DNA from: DASZCR01 sp035942915
GTDB taxonomy: Bacteria > Acidobacteriota > Blastocatellia > Pyrinomonadales > Pyrinomonadaceae
DNA: 29,654 nt
Assembly (NCBI GenBank): GCA_035942915.1
Contig: DASZCR010000095.1
Coordinates: 1-29,654 of the forward strand
Reading direction: 5' to 3'
Numbering within the stretch: position 1 is the first letter of the stretch; each line of letters starts with the position of its first letter. Shown here piece by piece: positions 7,602 to 16,152 of this stretch. A program made the position numbers and the translations under genes. Below the pieces are notes generated by a model. That model was given only the letters and a program-made list of their open reading frames with translations, searched no databases and was not told the DNA's origin.

Positions 7602-9662
7602 ATGGTTCTGCACGACCGCATTCGTGGTGCTCGCTTTATCGCATCCACTCTTTTTCTTGTTATCGCTGTCTCGCTTTCCGCCAGCGCTTTCGCCCAGTCG
7701 GCATCTTTCTCCCGGACGGATTACCCGTCGATGGGTAACAATCATATCGTCGCCGATTTCAACGGCGACGGTCTGTTAGACCTCGCCGGACTCGGCGCGC
7801 AATCGGCCGCCATCATGCTCGGCAACGGCGACGGGACGTTTCGCCCGCGCGCAGAGTATCCGGTCGCAAGTTGGGCGCAAGACCTCGCCGCCGGTGACTT
7901 CAACGGCGACGGCAGGCTCGATTTGGTCGTCACGATAAACGACCCGCAAATCGGCCTCTCGCTGCTCACCGGCAACGGCGACGGAACTTTCAACGCGCCC
8001 CTCAATTCTCCCAACACCTCCGGCTTCGATTCACCGGCCGTCGTCGCCACAGACCTCAACAACGACGGCAAGCTCGACATCGTCGCCGCGCACCAGATTG
8101 CCTGCTTCACCGCGCCCTGCAACCCCGCCCTCTCGATTTCCGTGCTGCTCGGCAACGGCGACGCGACCTTCCAGCCCGCGCGTGAAATCGAAGTCGGTTC
8201 AGGGATGACGCGCATCGCCGTCGCAGATTTGAACCGCGACGGCTTCAAGGATTTGGGCATCTCCGGCGACCGCTCGCAGGTCTTTGTCCTGCTCGGCAAC
8301 GGCGATGGCACGTTCACGCAGAAGCCGACCATCACGCTCACGTCCGACACGCTCGGCGTGGATGCGACAGACATCGACGTGGCCGACTTCAACGGCGACA
8401 CGGTTGAAGACCTCGTCGTCGCCATCGGCCTTAACGGGAGCCGGACGGCCGTCCTCATCGGCAACGGCGATGGCACCTTCCGCGACCCGCTCATCATCAC
8501 CGAACCGAATCTCCGCATCCCGCACTATCAGGCGATTGCAGACTACAACGGAGACGGCTTCCTCGACCTCGCCATCGGTCTCGGTTGGGGACAGCAGGGG
8601 TTGATGGAGATATTGAAGGGCGTCGGCGGCGGCTCGTTCCAGCAGCCGGAGCTTTACCTTGTGCCTCCGCCCGATTCGAGTCAGGGTGGCGGCACGCTCA
8701 TCTCGGCCGACTTCAATCGCGACGGGAAGCCAGACATCGCGCTTCAGGTCAGAGGCGCAAACGGCGTCCTCTCGGTCTTAATCAACCGGACGGGCGTGTC
8801 CTCGACGCCGCCTGCCTTCGGCACCATGACGGCTTCGCCTTCGAGCGTCGTCGGCGGCTCGTCCTCGCAGATTACCGTCAATCTGGCGAACGGCTCGGTC
8901 GCGCCTGCGGGCGGCCTCACGCTCTCGGTTTCGAGCAGCAATACCTCGGTTGTCACAGTGCCTTCCTCGGTGACGATACCGGCCGGTAGTTCGAGCGTCA
9001 GGTTCACGGCGACGACGCGCAGCGTGACCTCGACGCAGAGCGTCACCGTGCGTGCCTCGAACAACCAACTCGGCAGCCGTCAGGTGACCCTGACGGTCAC
9101 ACCCGCGCCTGCGAGCGCCGTCAACGTCTCGTCGCTGTCGCTCTCTCCGAGCACAGTCACGGGCGGGAGCAGCGTGCAGGGCGTGGTTACTTTAAGCACG
9201 ACGGCGCGCGTGGCGACCACCGTCGCGCTCTCTAGCAGCAGCGACCGCGCGACCTTGCCGTCGAGCGTCACCGTCGCGGCGGGCAGTTCGTCTGCGCGCT
9301 TTACCATCAACACCTCAGCCGTCACTTCGACGACCACCGTCAACATCAGCGCGACCCTCAACGGAGCGACGCGCACGACCACTTTGACCATCAACCCCGC
9401 GAGCGCCACGACCGACACCGTCTCGATTACGCGCGCCGAGTATGAAAGCTCCAAACGCAGCCTGCGTGTCGAGGCGACGAGCACACGCTCGAACGCCACG
9501 TTGCAGGTCTTCAACACGGCGACGGGGCAGTTAATCGGCACCCTGTCGAATCAGGGCGGCGGCCGCTACGGCGGACAGTTCAGCGTCTCGTCGAACCCGC
9601 AGAACATCACCGTCCGCAGCAGCTTCGGCGGCGTCGCCACACGCTCCGTCTCAGCACGCTGA
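7602..9662 (+). CDS. Secreted FG-GAP (VCBS) repeat protein with Ig-like domains
   Basis: A 686-residue exported protein. An ATG at 7587 is in frame, but GGAGGGG (7589-7595) lies over it and six bases before the ATG at 7602, so I choose 7602. A signal peptide (about 1-32) ends in SASAFAQ. Seven FG-GAP units follow, each with a calcium-binding loop such as DFNGDGLLD, DLNNDGKLD or DYNGDGFLD and most with GNGDGTF, enough for one integrin-like seven-bladed propeller. The fifth unit (DFNGDTVED) has a degenerate loop. Two Ser/Thr-rich Ig-like domains follow, then a C-terminal beta domain (starts VSITRAEYESS). The family is extracellular and calcium-dependent, often used for adhesion or ligand binding; the ligand here is unknown. 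It stands alone between two terminators. Confidence 0.9.
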   Translation: MVLHDRIRGARFIASTLFLVIAVSLSASAFAQSASFSRTDYPSMGNNHIVADFNGDGLLDLAGLGAQSAAIMLGNGDGTFRPRAEYPVASWAQDLAAGDFNGDGRLDLVVTINDPQIGLSLLTGNGDGTFNAPLNSPNTSGFDSPAVVATDLNNDGKLDIVAAHQIACFTAPCNPALSISVLLGNGDATFQPAREIEVGSGMTRIAVADLNRDGFKDLGISGDRSQVFVLLGNGDGTFTQKPTITLTSDTLGVDATDIDVADFNGDTVEDLVVAIGLNGSRTAVLIGNGDGTFRDPLIITEPNLRIPHYQAIADYNGDGFLDLAIGLGWGQQGLMEILKGVGGGSFQQPELYLVPPPDSSQGGGTLISADFNRDGKPDIALQVRGANGVLSVLINRTGVSSTPPAFGTMTASPSSVVGGSSSQITVNLANGSVAPAGGLTLSVSSSNTSVVTVPSSVTIPAGSSSVRFTATTRSVTSTQSVTVRASNNQLGSRQVTLTVTPAPASAVNVSSLSLSPSTVTGGSSVQGVVTLSTTARVATTVALSSSSDRATLPSSVTVAAGSSSARFTINTSAVTSTTTVNISATLNGATRTTTLTINPASATTDTVSITRAEYESSKRSLRVEATSTRSNATLQVFNTATGQLIGTLSNQGGGRYGGQFSVSSNPQNITVRSSFGGVATRSVSAR

Positions 9663-9690
9663 ACGGGGGCGCTTCGAAACTTCAACACGA

Positions 9691-9718
9691 CAAACGGCGG
9701 GACGAGTCCCGCCGTTTG
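9691..9718. terminator. Convergent hairpin terminator
   Basis: A 12-base perfect stem (CAAACGGCGGGA with TCCCGCCGTTTG) around a CGAG loop. It lies between the ends of two convergent genes, with short A/T runs on both flanks. It can serve both strands. Confidence 0.8.
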
Positions 9719-9747
9719 CGTTTGCCCTGCCGACGTGCGCTGATGCG

Positions 9748-11943
9748 CTAACGAGTGAAGCAGTTTTTCTCTTCCGCGAAGCGCGCGTCGTCGATGGCGA
9801 CGTTGTGCTTGATGTCCGTGAGTTTGATGAGCGTGCGCGCATCGCGGATGGTGAAGGGCAGGCGGATGCCGTCAACCTCTCGGTAGTCCTCGAAGTCCGT
9901 CGTGTCGCGTCTGACGAGGAGGCCGCTCTCCGTGTCGAAGTAGAGCATGGTGGGTAATCCGATGGCCGAGGCGGCTTCGATGACGTGCGTCTCAAACTGG
10001 CCGACTCGCTCCTTGCCCTTGTACGTCAGGCGTGCGTAGAGCCGTTTGAGATTGAGCGGCCAGTGGAAGTCTGTGCCGAGCTTCGTCTCGTTGAGTTCAA
10101 ATTCGCTGAACTGTCGGAAGCCGAAGAGAGGAATCTGCTCGTAACCGTAGGTGCCGACGATGGCTCTGCGAATGACGCCCATTCCGGGCAGCGTGATGAG
10201 TGTGATGGTCTTGTCCGGCGCTTTTTCCAAAAACTCTGCCGTACCGCTCGCCTTCACGCCCGCGAAAGAGCCTTCGAAAGTTCCCTGCGAGACGCGGCTC
10301 GAAATCTTCTCGATGGCCGCGCGCCCGCCGATGGCCGCGACGTACTTTTCCAAAATCTGCTCGACGACCGGCTCAACCGTCGCCGTCGTCTGCGAGACGT
10401 TTGCCGCATGTGCCTGCCCGTCGCCTGCCGACGCGTCGCGCGGCTTGGGCGGCGGCGGCGGGTCGTCATCGTCTTCGATGGTGGCGATGATGGGCGCGTC
10501 GGTTCGCGGATTGGTGGGGACGGGCGGCTGAATGGCGTTGATGGCGGCTTCAAGTTGCGGGTCGCGCCCTGCGAGCAGCGAGCGACGGTCGAGGCGGACG
10601 ACGATGTCCGGCCTGACGCCCTCGCCTTCGAGCATCCGGCCGCGCTGGCTTCTGAAGTCGGCGAAGGCGTACTGGAGAATGGCTCCCGTCGGCAGTTCTC
10701 TGGTCACCGAAGGCAGCGTCGCTCCGGCGCTGCGCTCGCCGACGACGAGAGCGCGTCCGGCTTCCTGTAGGCCGCTGGCGAAGACTTCGCTGGCCGACTG
10801 GCTCGTCGCATCGACGAGGAGCACGAGTTGGCCTCTGTAAGGATTCTTCTGCGGGAAGACGGAGAGGTTGAGTTCGCCTTCGCGCGTCCGCATCGTGCCG
10901 AGCGAGACGGCTCTGGATTCGAGCAGGCCGCTCATGCCGTAGAGCGTGGCGAGGAGGCCGCCTTCGTTGCCGCGCAAGTCGATGATGACGCCCGGCGCAT
11001 CACCCATCGTCCGCACAGCCTCGCAGAACTTCTCCATGACGAGCGGCGAAAAGAGGTTGAAGCGGATGTACCCGATGCCGCCTCGCAGGCGTCGCGCCTC
11101 GAACGCCATGAACTGCGGCGGCATGGCCTGACCGGCAGGCGTCATCTCGCCCTTGAGTCGCTCGCGTCTGAGAGTTGCGCGGCGCGGGCGGTTGCGCGCG
11201 TCGAGATAGCCGAGACGGACGGAAGTGCCTCCGGGGCCGTTGATGTAGCCGACGATGATTTCCGCAGGCATCTGGTAGCGCACCGACGGCAGATAGGCGG
11301 CCGCGCGCGTCAGTTGTCTGATGATGCGCGAGAGCGGTTCGCCGTCGATGCTGCGGAGCACGAAGCCGGGGCGGAGTCCGGCGCGTGCCGCCGGAGAGAG
11401 CGGCTCGACGCGCGTCAGGACGGCCGCGCCGCCGATGATGCGCAGGTCGATGCCGATGCCGTGCGTCAACCGTTCGGTGACGGCCTTGCGGCCGGAGAGA
11501 GGGTCTTCGCGCTCTTCTTCATGCGAGGGGTCGTCCTCGTCGTCGTCCGTCTCGTCCGTCTCTGCGGAGAGCGCGGCCGGGATGCTCTCCGGCGGGACGA
11601 TGTTGAAGTGCGACTGGCCGAGCCGGTTGAGCATCTCCTGCAAGAGGAAGTGCAGTTCGCGGTCTGTCCGCGTGCGCTCGACGCGGGGCGCAAACTCCGC
11701 GCGCACGGCGTCCCAATCGACGCCCCCGAAGGTCGGGTCGAAGTGATAATCTTTGACCGTCTGCCAGACGAGTTGGAAGGCTTCGAGGCGGCGTGCATGC
11801 GCGTCGTCGGCTGCGGGGACGACGATGGCCGGACGCGGCGCGGGCGTCTGCGTCTCGATGCTCTCGGCCGTCTGTGCGAAACAGTGCGGCGCGGGATGAG
11901 AGAGGAGCAGGACGGCGAGTAGAAGGTATGTCGGAAAGCGCAT
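9748..11943 (-). CDS. Secreted S41-family peptidase with PDZ and C-terminal LolA-like domain
   Basis: A 731-residue exported protein. The frame is open further upstream, but the signal peptide MRFPTYLLLAVLLL...CFAQ starts at 11943, so that is the start; no clear ribosome site is seen. After a helical N-domain (50-115) and an acidic stretch (128-147) come a PDZ-like region (about 155-260) and the S41 core with GVIIDLRGNEGG (319-328). The nucleophile region is SQSASEVFASGLQ (381-393; S383 by analogy). The site that holds the catalytic lysine in CtpA-type enzymes (FGKG) reads SAGATLPS, so the lysine is missing, as in tricorn/IRBP-like relatives. A proline-rich linker (494-500) joins a C-terminal domain (about 523-731) resembling LolA/DUF4292-like beta sheets. 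Likely role: periplasmic processing protease; substrate unknown. Confidence 0.87.
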   Translation of the reverse strand: MRFPTYLLLAVLLLSHPAPHCFAQTAESIETQTPAPRPAIVVPAADDAHARRLEAFQLVWQTVKDYHFDPTFGGVDWDAVRAEFAPRVERTRTDRELHFLLQEMLNRLGQSHFNIVPPESIPAALSAETDETDDDEDDPSHEEEREDPLSGRKAVTERLTHGIGIDLRIIGGAAVLTRVEPLSPAARAGLRPGFVLRSIDGEPLSRIIRQLTRAAAYLPSVRYQMPAEIIVGYINGPGGTSVRLGYLDARNRPRRATLRRERLKGEMTPAGQAMPPQFMAFEARRLRGGIGYIRFNLFSPLVMEKFCEAVRTMGDAPGVIIDLRGNEGGLLATLYGMSGLLESRAVSLGTMRTREGELNLSVFPQKNPYRGQLVLLVDATSQSASEVFASGLQEAGRALVVGERSAGATLPSVTRELPTGAILQYAFADFRSQRGRMLEGEGVRPDIVVRLDRRSLLAGRDPQLEAAINAIQPPVPTNPRTDAPIIATIEDDDDPPPPPKPRDASAGDGQAHAANVSQTTATVEPVVEQILEKYVAAIGGRAAIEKISSRVSQGTFEGSFAGVKASGTAEFLEKAPDKTITLITLPGMGVIRRAIVGTYGYEQIPLFGFRQFSEFELNETKLGTDFHWPLNLKRLYARLTYKGKERVGQFETHVIEAASAIGLPTMLYFDTESGLLVRRDTTDFEDYREVDGIRLPFTIRDARTLIKLTDIKHNVAIDDARFAEEKNCFTR

Positions 11944-12157
11944 TGAACTTCGGCTGCGGGACGCCTTCACTGTCGGGAGGCGGCGTGCGACAGGCGGGTT
12001 CGAGCATAACATCGCGCGCGGCGGCGCGCCAAAGCGAGGCCGCCGATTCTCGCGGGCAACGCGCGCCGACGGTTTAAACATCCATCGCGGCAGGCCGTCG
12101 TCGGGCGCACGTCCGCGCGCCGTCTTCTCTCTCCGGCTTGCCAAAGCGCCCGGCACT

Positions 12158-12185
12158 TTGGTACACGTCCCTTAACTTATATTAT
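12158..12185 (+). promoter_or_regulatory. Likely promoter of the LecA-like gene
   Basis: TTGGTA (12158-12163), 16-base spacer, TATTAT (12180-12185). It lies 32 bases before the start codon in the divergent gap between the S41 protease and the next plus-strand gene. Confidence 0.45.
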
Positions 12186-12217
12186 CGACCCGGCACCGAC
12201 TCGCTCACGGAGGAGAA

Positions 12218-13045
12218 ATGAAACACAGAAGTCTCGCACGTCCCCTGCTCGCGCTGGCGCTCGTCGCCGCGCTCAGCGCCGCCGCGCTGGCCGACACCAT
12301 CCGCCTCAAAGACGGCACGGTCATTCGTGGCGAGATTGTCGGCTTTCGCGACCAGCAATTTACAGTCCTCGTCGGCAGCGCCGGGCGGTCGGGTCGCCGC
12401 AGCCAGATGACGCTCGTCGTCGACGACGTGGAATCAATCGAGTTCGACTCAAGCGGCAGGACGGCCAACACGGGCGGCGGCGGTGGAGAACCGGCGACCG
12501 ACTTCGAGACCGCACGCACCCAGCCGCAGCAGCCGCGCGAGACGCGTCCCGCGCCGGCCGAGCCGCGTCTCTCAACCGGCGACACCGGCGCACCCGACAC
12601 AGGCGCGGCGACGCGCTCCGGCCAGCCTTCGAGACCGGCCGCCGACCCCGCGCAGTTCTTTCCCGTCAAGGTGCGCGTGCGCGCCGACAACGCCTCGAAC
12701 GGGTGGACGGACAGCGGCTTGATGGTCAGGCGCGGCCAACGCCTGCGCATCACCTCTTCGGGGCGCGTCTCGCTCGGTCAGGGACGCTTCTCGACGCCGA
12801 CTGGGCTGCCGCGCGTTCTCGATAACGAGAAATTGATGCGCAACGAGCCGACCGGCGCGTTGATTGCCGTCATCGGCGACGATAACGACGAGTTCATCTT
12901 CATCGGCGCGAGCCGCGAGTTCATCGCCCCGCGCGACGGACGCCTCTTCCTCGGCGTCAACGAAGGCAACCTGAACGACAATACAGGCACTTACGACACG
13001 ACCGTCGAGGCCGAGCCACTCACCGGCGGCAGCGCCTCGCGCTAA
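12218..13045 (+). CDS. Secreted protein with LSm-like N-domain and LecA (PA-IL)-like C-domain
   Basis: A 275-residue exported protein with a strong ribosome site (GGAGGA, 12209-12214). The signal peptide ends ALA before DTIRLKDGTV. Residues about 26-75 form a short beta domain with LKDGTVIRGEIVGF and ending VESIEFD, reminiscent of the small Sm-like modules seen in secreted proteins. A low-complexity Pro/Thr/Arg linker (about 85-145) follows. The C-terminal domain (about 147-272) resembles the PA-IL/LecA galactose lectin fold: VRADNASNGWTDSG, GALIAVIG, then APRDGRLFLGVNEGN and LNDNTGTY. In LecA the last segment carries calcium- and sugar-binding residues, and Asn/Asp-rich residues are present here. 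Sugar binding is an inference. It may equally be a structural beta sandwich. Confidence 0.82.
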   Translation: MKHRSLARPLLALALVAALSAAALADTIRLKDGTVIRGEIVGFRDQQFTVLVGSAGRSGRRSQMTLVVDDVESIEFDSSGRTANTGGGGGEPATDFETARTQPQQPRETRPAPAEPRLSTGDTGAPDTGAATRSGQPSRPAADPAQFFPVKVRVRADNASNGWTDSGLMVRRGQRLRITSSGRVSLGQGRFSTPTGLPRVLDNEKLMRNEPTGALIAVIGDDNDEFIFIGASREFIAPRDGRLFLGVNEGNLNDNTGTYDTTVEAEPLTGGSASR

Positions 13046-13120
13046 CAACCGCCGACCGACACGCGAGCGGCGCAACGGCCAACACCCTTGCGCCTTTGTG
13101 CATCCAAGCTGCGGTCGAAA

Positions 13121-13215
13121 AGTGATAGGTGATTCTAAAAGTGATAGGTGATAGGTGATAAGTGATAGGACAAAACAGGTCTTTTCCTATCACTTATCAC
13201 CCATCACTTATCACT
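13121..13215. repeat. GTGATAR hairpin element, copy 1
   Basis: Tandem 7-8-mers GTGATAGG/GTGATAA form a left arm (13140-13169) that pairs with a right arm (13186-13215) over 30 bases with about two mismatches. The centre (13170-13185) reads ACAAAACAGGTCTTTT. An extra broken unit lies to the left (13121-13134), and more right-arm-like units run on to about 13223. It sits between two plus-strand genes, upstream of the VWFA promoter. It codes for nothing convincing. Confidence 0.85.
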
Positions 13216-13243
13216 CATCACCTGTCGCTCCTGACCGATAATC

Positions 13244-13273
13244 TTGACCGTCTGCGGCGTCGCGCCGTATAGT
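13244..13273 (+). promoter_or_regulatory. Likely promoter of the VWFA gene
   Basis: TTGACC (13244-13249), 18-base spacer, TATAGT (13268-13273), about 60 bases before the start codon and just after the first GTGATAR hairpin. Confidence 0.6.
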
Positions 13274-13333
13274 TTCGCGTCAAGAGTTGTTTTTGCGGTT
13301 TCCTGCCTTCCCCCTCTGAAGTAAAGGTTTGCC

Positions 13334-14563
13334 ATGATGACGAGAAATCTCTTCCTACGTCGCGCGTTCACCTTCTGTGCGATGTTGCTCTGCGGGCTAC
13401 TCCTGTTGGAGCCGACCGAAACTCTGCGCGCGCAGTCGCGCCGCCTGCCGCCCACCACCGACACGCAACAGCAGAAGAAGAACAAGCGCCCCGACCCGTC
13501 CGAGCAGAAAGAGCAAGAACCAGACCCGCAGGACGTGCTCCCGGAGGTCGAGACGGTCAAGGTCAGCACCTCTCTCGTCAACGTCGAGGCCGTCGTCTAT
13601 CACAAGAAGTCGGGCAAGATTATTCAGGGACTCAAGAAAGAGAACTTCGCCGTCTTCGAGGACGGCGTGCAACAGCCGATTACCAACTTTTCGACGCCGG
13701 AAGCGCCGATTACCGTCTCGGTCGTGCTCGAATACAGCAAGCTCGGCTCGATGTTCGGCTTCTACGGCAGCGGCGGTCAGGAACCCGGTCGCTACGAGGT
13801 CTTGCGCCCGCTCGCGGCCTTCGTCTCGCAGGTTGTGCGTCCGCCTGACGACTACGTCTCCGTCATCGCCTACGACATGCGCGCCACGCCGATTACCGAT
13901 TTTACGAACGACCCGCAGCGTCTTAACGCCGTCGTCAACCTGCTGCTGCGCAACCATCCCGTCTCGAACGAGGCCAACCTCTTCGACGCTCTGAAGCTGA
14001 CGCTCATCGGCGGCCGCGCCGAGTCCGTCGTTCTCGACAACCCGAAGGAGACGATGACCGAGTACGCCGGGATGGCCTCTCTGCAAGGCCGTCGCAAGGC
14101 CATCTTCCTTGTCAGTTCCGGTATCGACACCTTCAGCCGCACCAACTACGACCAGGCGCGCAAGATTGCGCAGAACGCGGGCGTGCCCATCTACATCATC
14201 GGCACGGGCAACCTGTTCTTCAAGAAGTACGGCGACCAGATGGGGGCGCTCGACGGACTCGGCGGCGCGACGACGCCGGGGCGGATGACGATGCTGCAAG
14301 CGCAGAACGCGCTCAAGACCTTCGCCAGAGAGACGGGCGGCGAATATTTTCCTATCACCTTCGAGGGCGAGATTAGCAGCGCGCTGCAATCCATCAACGC
14401 GCTGATGCGCAGCCAGTACAGCCTCGGCTACAACCCCGGCGACCGCCGCGACGGCAAGCAGCACAAAATCGTCGTCAAGGTTGACGTGGACGGCGACGGG
14501 CAGTTTGACGACAAGGAATACGTTGTGAAGAACCGACAGTTCTACAACGCGCCCAAGTCGTAA
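13334..14563 (+). CDS. Secreted VWFA-related protein of acidobacterial type
   Basis: A 409-residue exported protein. The signal peptide (about 1-34) ends LRAQ, followed by a basic, Gln-rich stretch. The segment VKVSTSLVNVEAVVYHKKSGKI...LKKENFAVFEDGV is the signature beginning of the VWFA-related domain family that is strongly expanded in Acidobacteriota (TIGR03436 type). The VWA core runs from about 126 to 375 and ends SQYSLGYNPGDRRDGKQHKI. The usual metal site DxSxS reads VLEYSKLGS (E133 replaces the Asp), so the metal site looks altered. Start: two adjacent ATGs with AAAGG upstream; either is possible. The role is unknown, probably protein-protein contacts in the cell envelope. The gene has its own promoter and a strong terminator. 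Confidence 0.9.
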   Translation: MMTRNLFLRRAFTFCAMLLCGLLLLEPTETLRAQSRRLPPTTDTQQQKKNKRPDPSEQKEQEPDPQDVLPEVETVKVSTSLVNVEAVVYHKKSGKIIQGLKKENFAVFEDGVQQPITNFSTPEAPITVSVVLEYSKLGSMFGFYGSGGQEPGRYEVLRPLAAFVSQVVRPPDDYVSVIAYDMRATPITDFTNDPQRLNAVVNLLLRNHPVSNEANLFDALKLTLIGGRAESVVLDNPKETMTEYAGMASLQGRRKAIFLVSSGIDTFSRTNYDQARKIAQNAGVPIYIIGTGNLFFKKYGDQMGALDGLGGATTPGRMTMLQAQNALKTFARETGGEYFPITFEGEISSALQSINALMRSQYSLGYNPGDRRDGKQHKIVVKVDVDGDGQFDDKEYVVKNRQFYNAPKS

Positions 14564-14581
14564 AAACAGTGACCGGTAACG

Positions 14582-14628
14582 AGTGGCGAGCGACAAGTTC
14601 AGAGAGCTTGTCGCTCGTCACTTTTTTT
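14582..14628 (+). terminator. Terminator of the VWFA gene
   Basis: A 16-base stem (14582-14597 with 14607-14622, one G-T wobble) around a nine-base loop, followed by a run of seven T (14622-14628). The arm sequence (CGAGCGACAAG type) resembles the nearby CTTGTCA repeats. Confidence 0.85.
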
Positions 14629-14637
14629 GTGCGCGAA

Positions 14638-14693
14638 TGACGAACGATGAGCTGCGACCTCATCACTCGTCACTTGTCACTTGTCACTTGTCA
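14638..14693. repeat. Imperfect hairpin with three CTTGTCA heptamers
   Basis: A 14-base inverted repeat (14638-14651 with 14659-14672, two mismatches, seven-base loop) is followed by three exact tandem CTTGTCA units (14673-14693). It sits between the VWFA terminator and the end of the convergent AlbA_2 gene. Like the GTGATAR elements, it combines a hairpin with tandem 7-mers. Confidence 0.75.
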
Positions 14694-14702
14694 CTGTCTT
14701 TT

Positions 14703-16028
14703 TCAGCTTCCGTGAAGGCGGAGGCGAAATTCGTCGTTGAAGGCGTGGACTTCCGTTTTGCGGCCGGAGAAGCGGCGCGACTCGCGCAGGAGCATGGGGA
14801 GGCCGCCTTCCGGGAGTTGCAGGCCGTAGGCCTGATTGCGAAAGAGCGCGGCCAGTTGCGGGTTGATGCGCTGCGGCACGCCGTAGCGGATGGCGCGTTG
14901 CGCGGAGGGCGCAAAGCCGACGGTGCGACGCGGGTTGAGGATTTCTATCGAGCGGTCGTAGACGTGGATGCGCGTCGGCTGCTCGCGCAAGGCGAGGTCG
15001 CGATGGACGAGCGCGTTGGCAATCGCTTCGGCGACCGCGCCCCGGTGATAGTTGGCGCGCGGGGCGACGGGCGCTTCCTGAACGGACGCCTCATCCATGC
15101 GTCCGGGAAACGCGCGCGGGCGCACGTCCCAGAGGTCGCAGTAGCGTTCGACGAAGCGCATGGCCGACTCGAAGAGCGTGTGCAGGTTGCCTGCGAGTTG
15201 GACTGCTTCGACCTTCGGCGACTGTGCATTGTCGCCCGCGAAGCGGACGGCCGTGACGCCGGAGCGCGGCAGCAGTTCGACGACGCGGCGGTCGCGTCCG
15301 AACAGGAGCAAGCCCGCCACCGTCGGCGCGGCCTCGCCGCTCCCGCCCGCCGGGACGGCCAACAGGAGGTCGCGTTCCAACACGTCGCCCGTCGGGTAAC
15401 CGGCCTGCGCCCCTGAGGCGTGCTCGAAGGCGTCGCCCTCAAACTCTCGGACGAAGCTCCACAGGTGCGCCTCGTCGATGTCTTCGACGGTCGAGCCAAC
15501 CGCCCACACGTTCTCGAACCTGACGGGGCGCGCCTCGTCGAGCAAGGCCGACAACTCCTCGCGCGAGGCTTCGCGCTTCTCCGCCCCGACGCGCACGAAG
15601 TAGCGCCCGTCGCGCGTGCGGTAGGGGCGTCGGCGTCCGTCCACGTCCAGAGCGACGATGCGCCGTCCGTTGTCGAAGGAGACGAGGTCGATGTAAGGGA
15701 AGACCGGCGGGACAATCTCCTCGCGGCAGATACGCACCAACTCCTCGCGCACCTCTTCGGCGTCGTCCACCCCCTCGACGCGCAAGTTGTCGTTGACGCC
15801 GAAGACGATAAGTCCGCCGCCCGTGTTGGCGAGCGCGACAATGCCGTGCGCAATCTTTTCCGGGTTCGAGAGTTTAACCTTGAGTTCGAGGAAGGTGTCT
15901 TCGCCGCCGCGCACGAGCGACATCAACTCCGTGCGCGAGGTCTGCGGGGCAGGCGTCGTCAGGTAGTCCTGAAAAGAGCGGTCGGTGACGACTTCGTGCC
16001 GCTGGTTGCGAAATTTTCTGCGAGCCAT
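14703..16028 (-). CDS. AlbA_2/schlafen-type ATP-binding domain protein
   Basis: A cytoplasmic protein of 441 residues from the start MARRKFRNQ. The frame is open to 16106, but those extra 26 residues look non-native, and neither start has a clear ribosome site. The AlbA_2 (schlafen AAA_4-like) domain spans about 43-163, with EDTFLELKVKL, ALANTGGGLIVFGVND and RYFVRVG. The C-terminal half has the HATPase-like block AIANALVHRDLALRE (335-349) found in COG2865 proteins. Known for the family: nucleic-acid-binding, often annotated as putative transcriptional regulators, and frequent in accessory regions. A helix-turn-helix domain is not obvious at the C-terminus. Function is unknown. Confidence 0.85.
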   Translation of the reverse strand: MARRKFRNQRHEVVTDRSFQDYLTTPAPQTSRTELMSLVRGGEDTFLELKVKLSNPEKIAHGIVALANTGGGLIVFGVNDNLRVEGVDDAEEVREELVRICREEIVPPVFPYIDLVSFDNGRRIVALDVDGRRRPYRTRDGRYFVRVGAEKREASREELSALLDEARPVRFENVWAVGSTVEDIDEAHLWSFVREFEGDAFEHASGAQAGYPTGDVLERDLLLAVPAGGSGEAAPTVAGLLLFGRDRRVVELLPRSGVTAVRFAGDNAQSPKVEAVQLAGNLHTLFESAMRFVERYCDLWDVRPRAFPGRMDEASVQEAPVAPRANYHRGAVAEAIANALVHRDLALREQPTRIHVYDRSIEILNPRRTVGFAPSAQRAIRYGVPQRINPQLAALFRNQAYGLQLPEGGLPMLLRESRRFSGRKTEVHAFNDEFRLRLHGS

Positions 16029-16152
16029 TTGTGTCTGGACGGGGCTTGCCTGTGTGTGACCCGCCCGGATGACGCGCCTGAGAATGCGGCTCGCGCGCCA
16101 TCGCAAGAATGAATCGAACGCGCGAGGCGGCCGCTCCGTCCGCGCGTCGTCC

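Noticed and set aside
10828..11922. 364-residue plus-strand open frame
   Set aside because: Antisense to the S41 protease, Arg/Glu/Asp-rich and without motifs.
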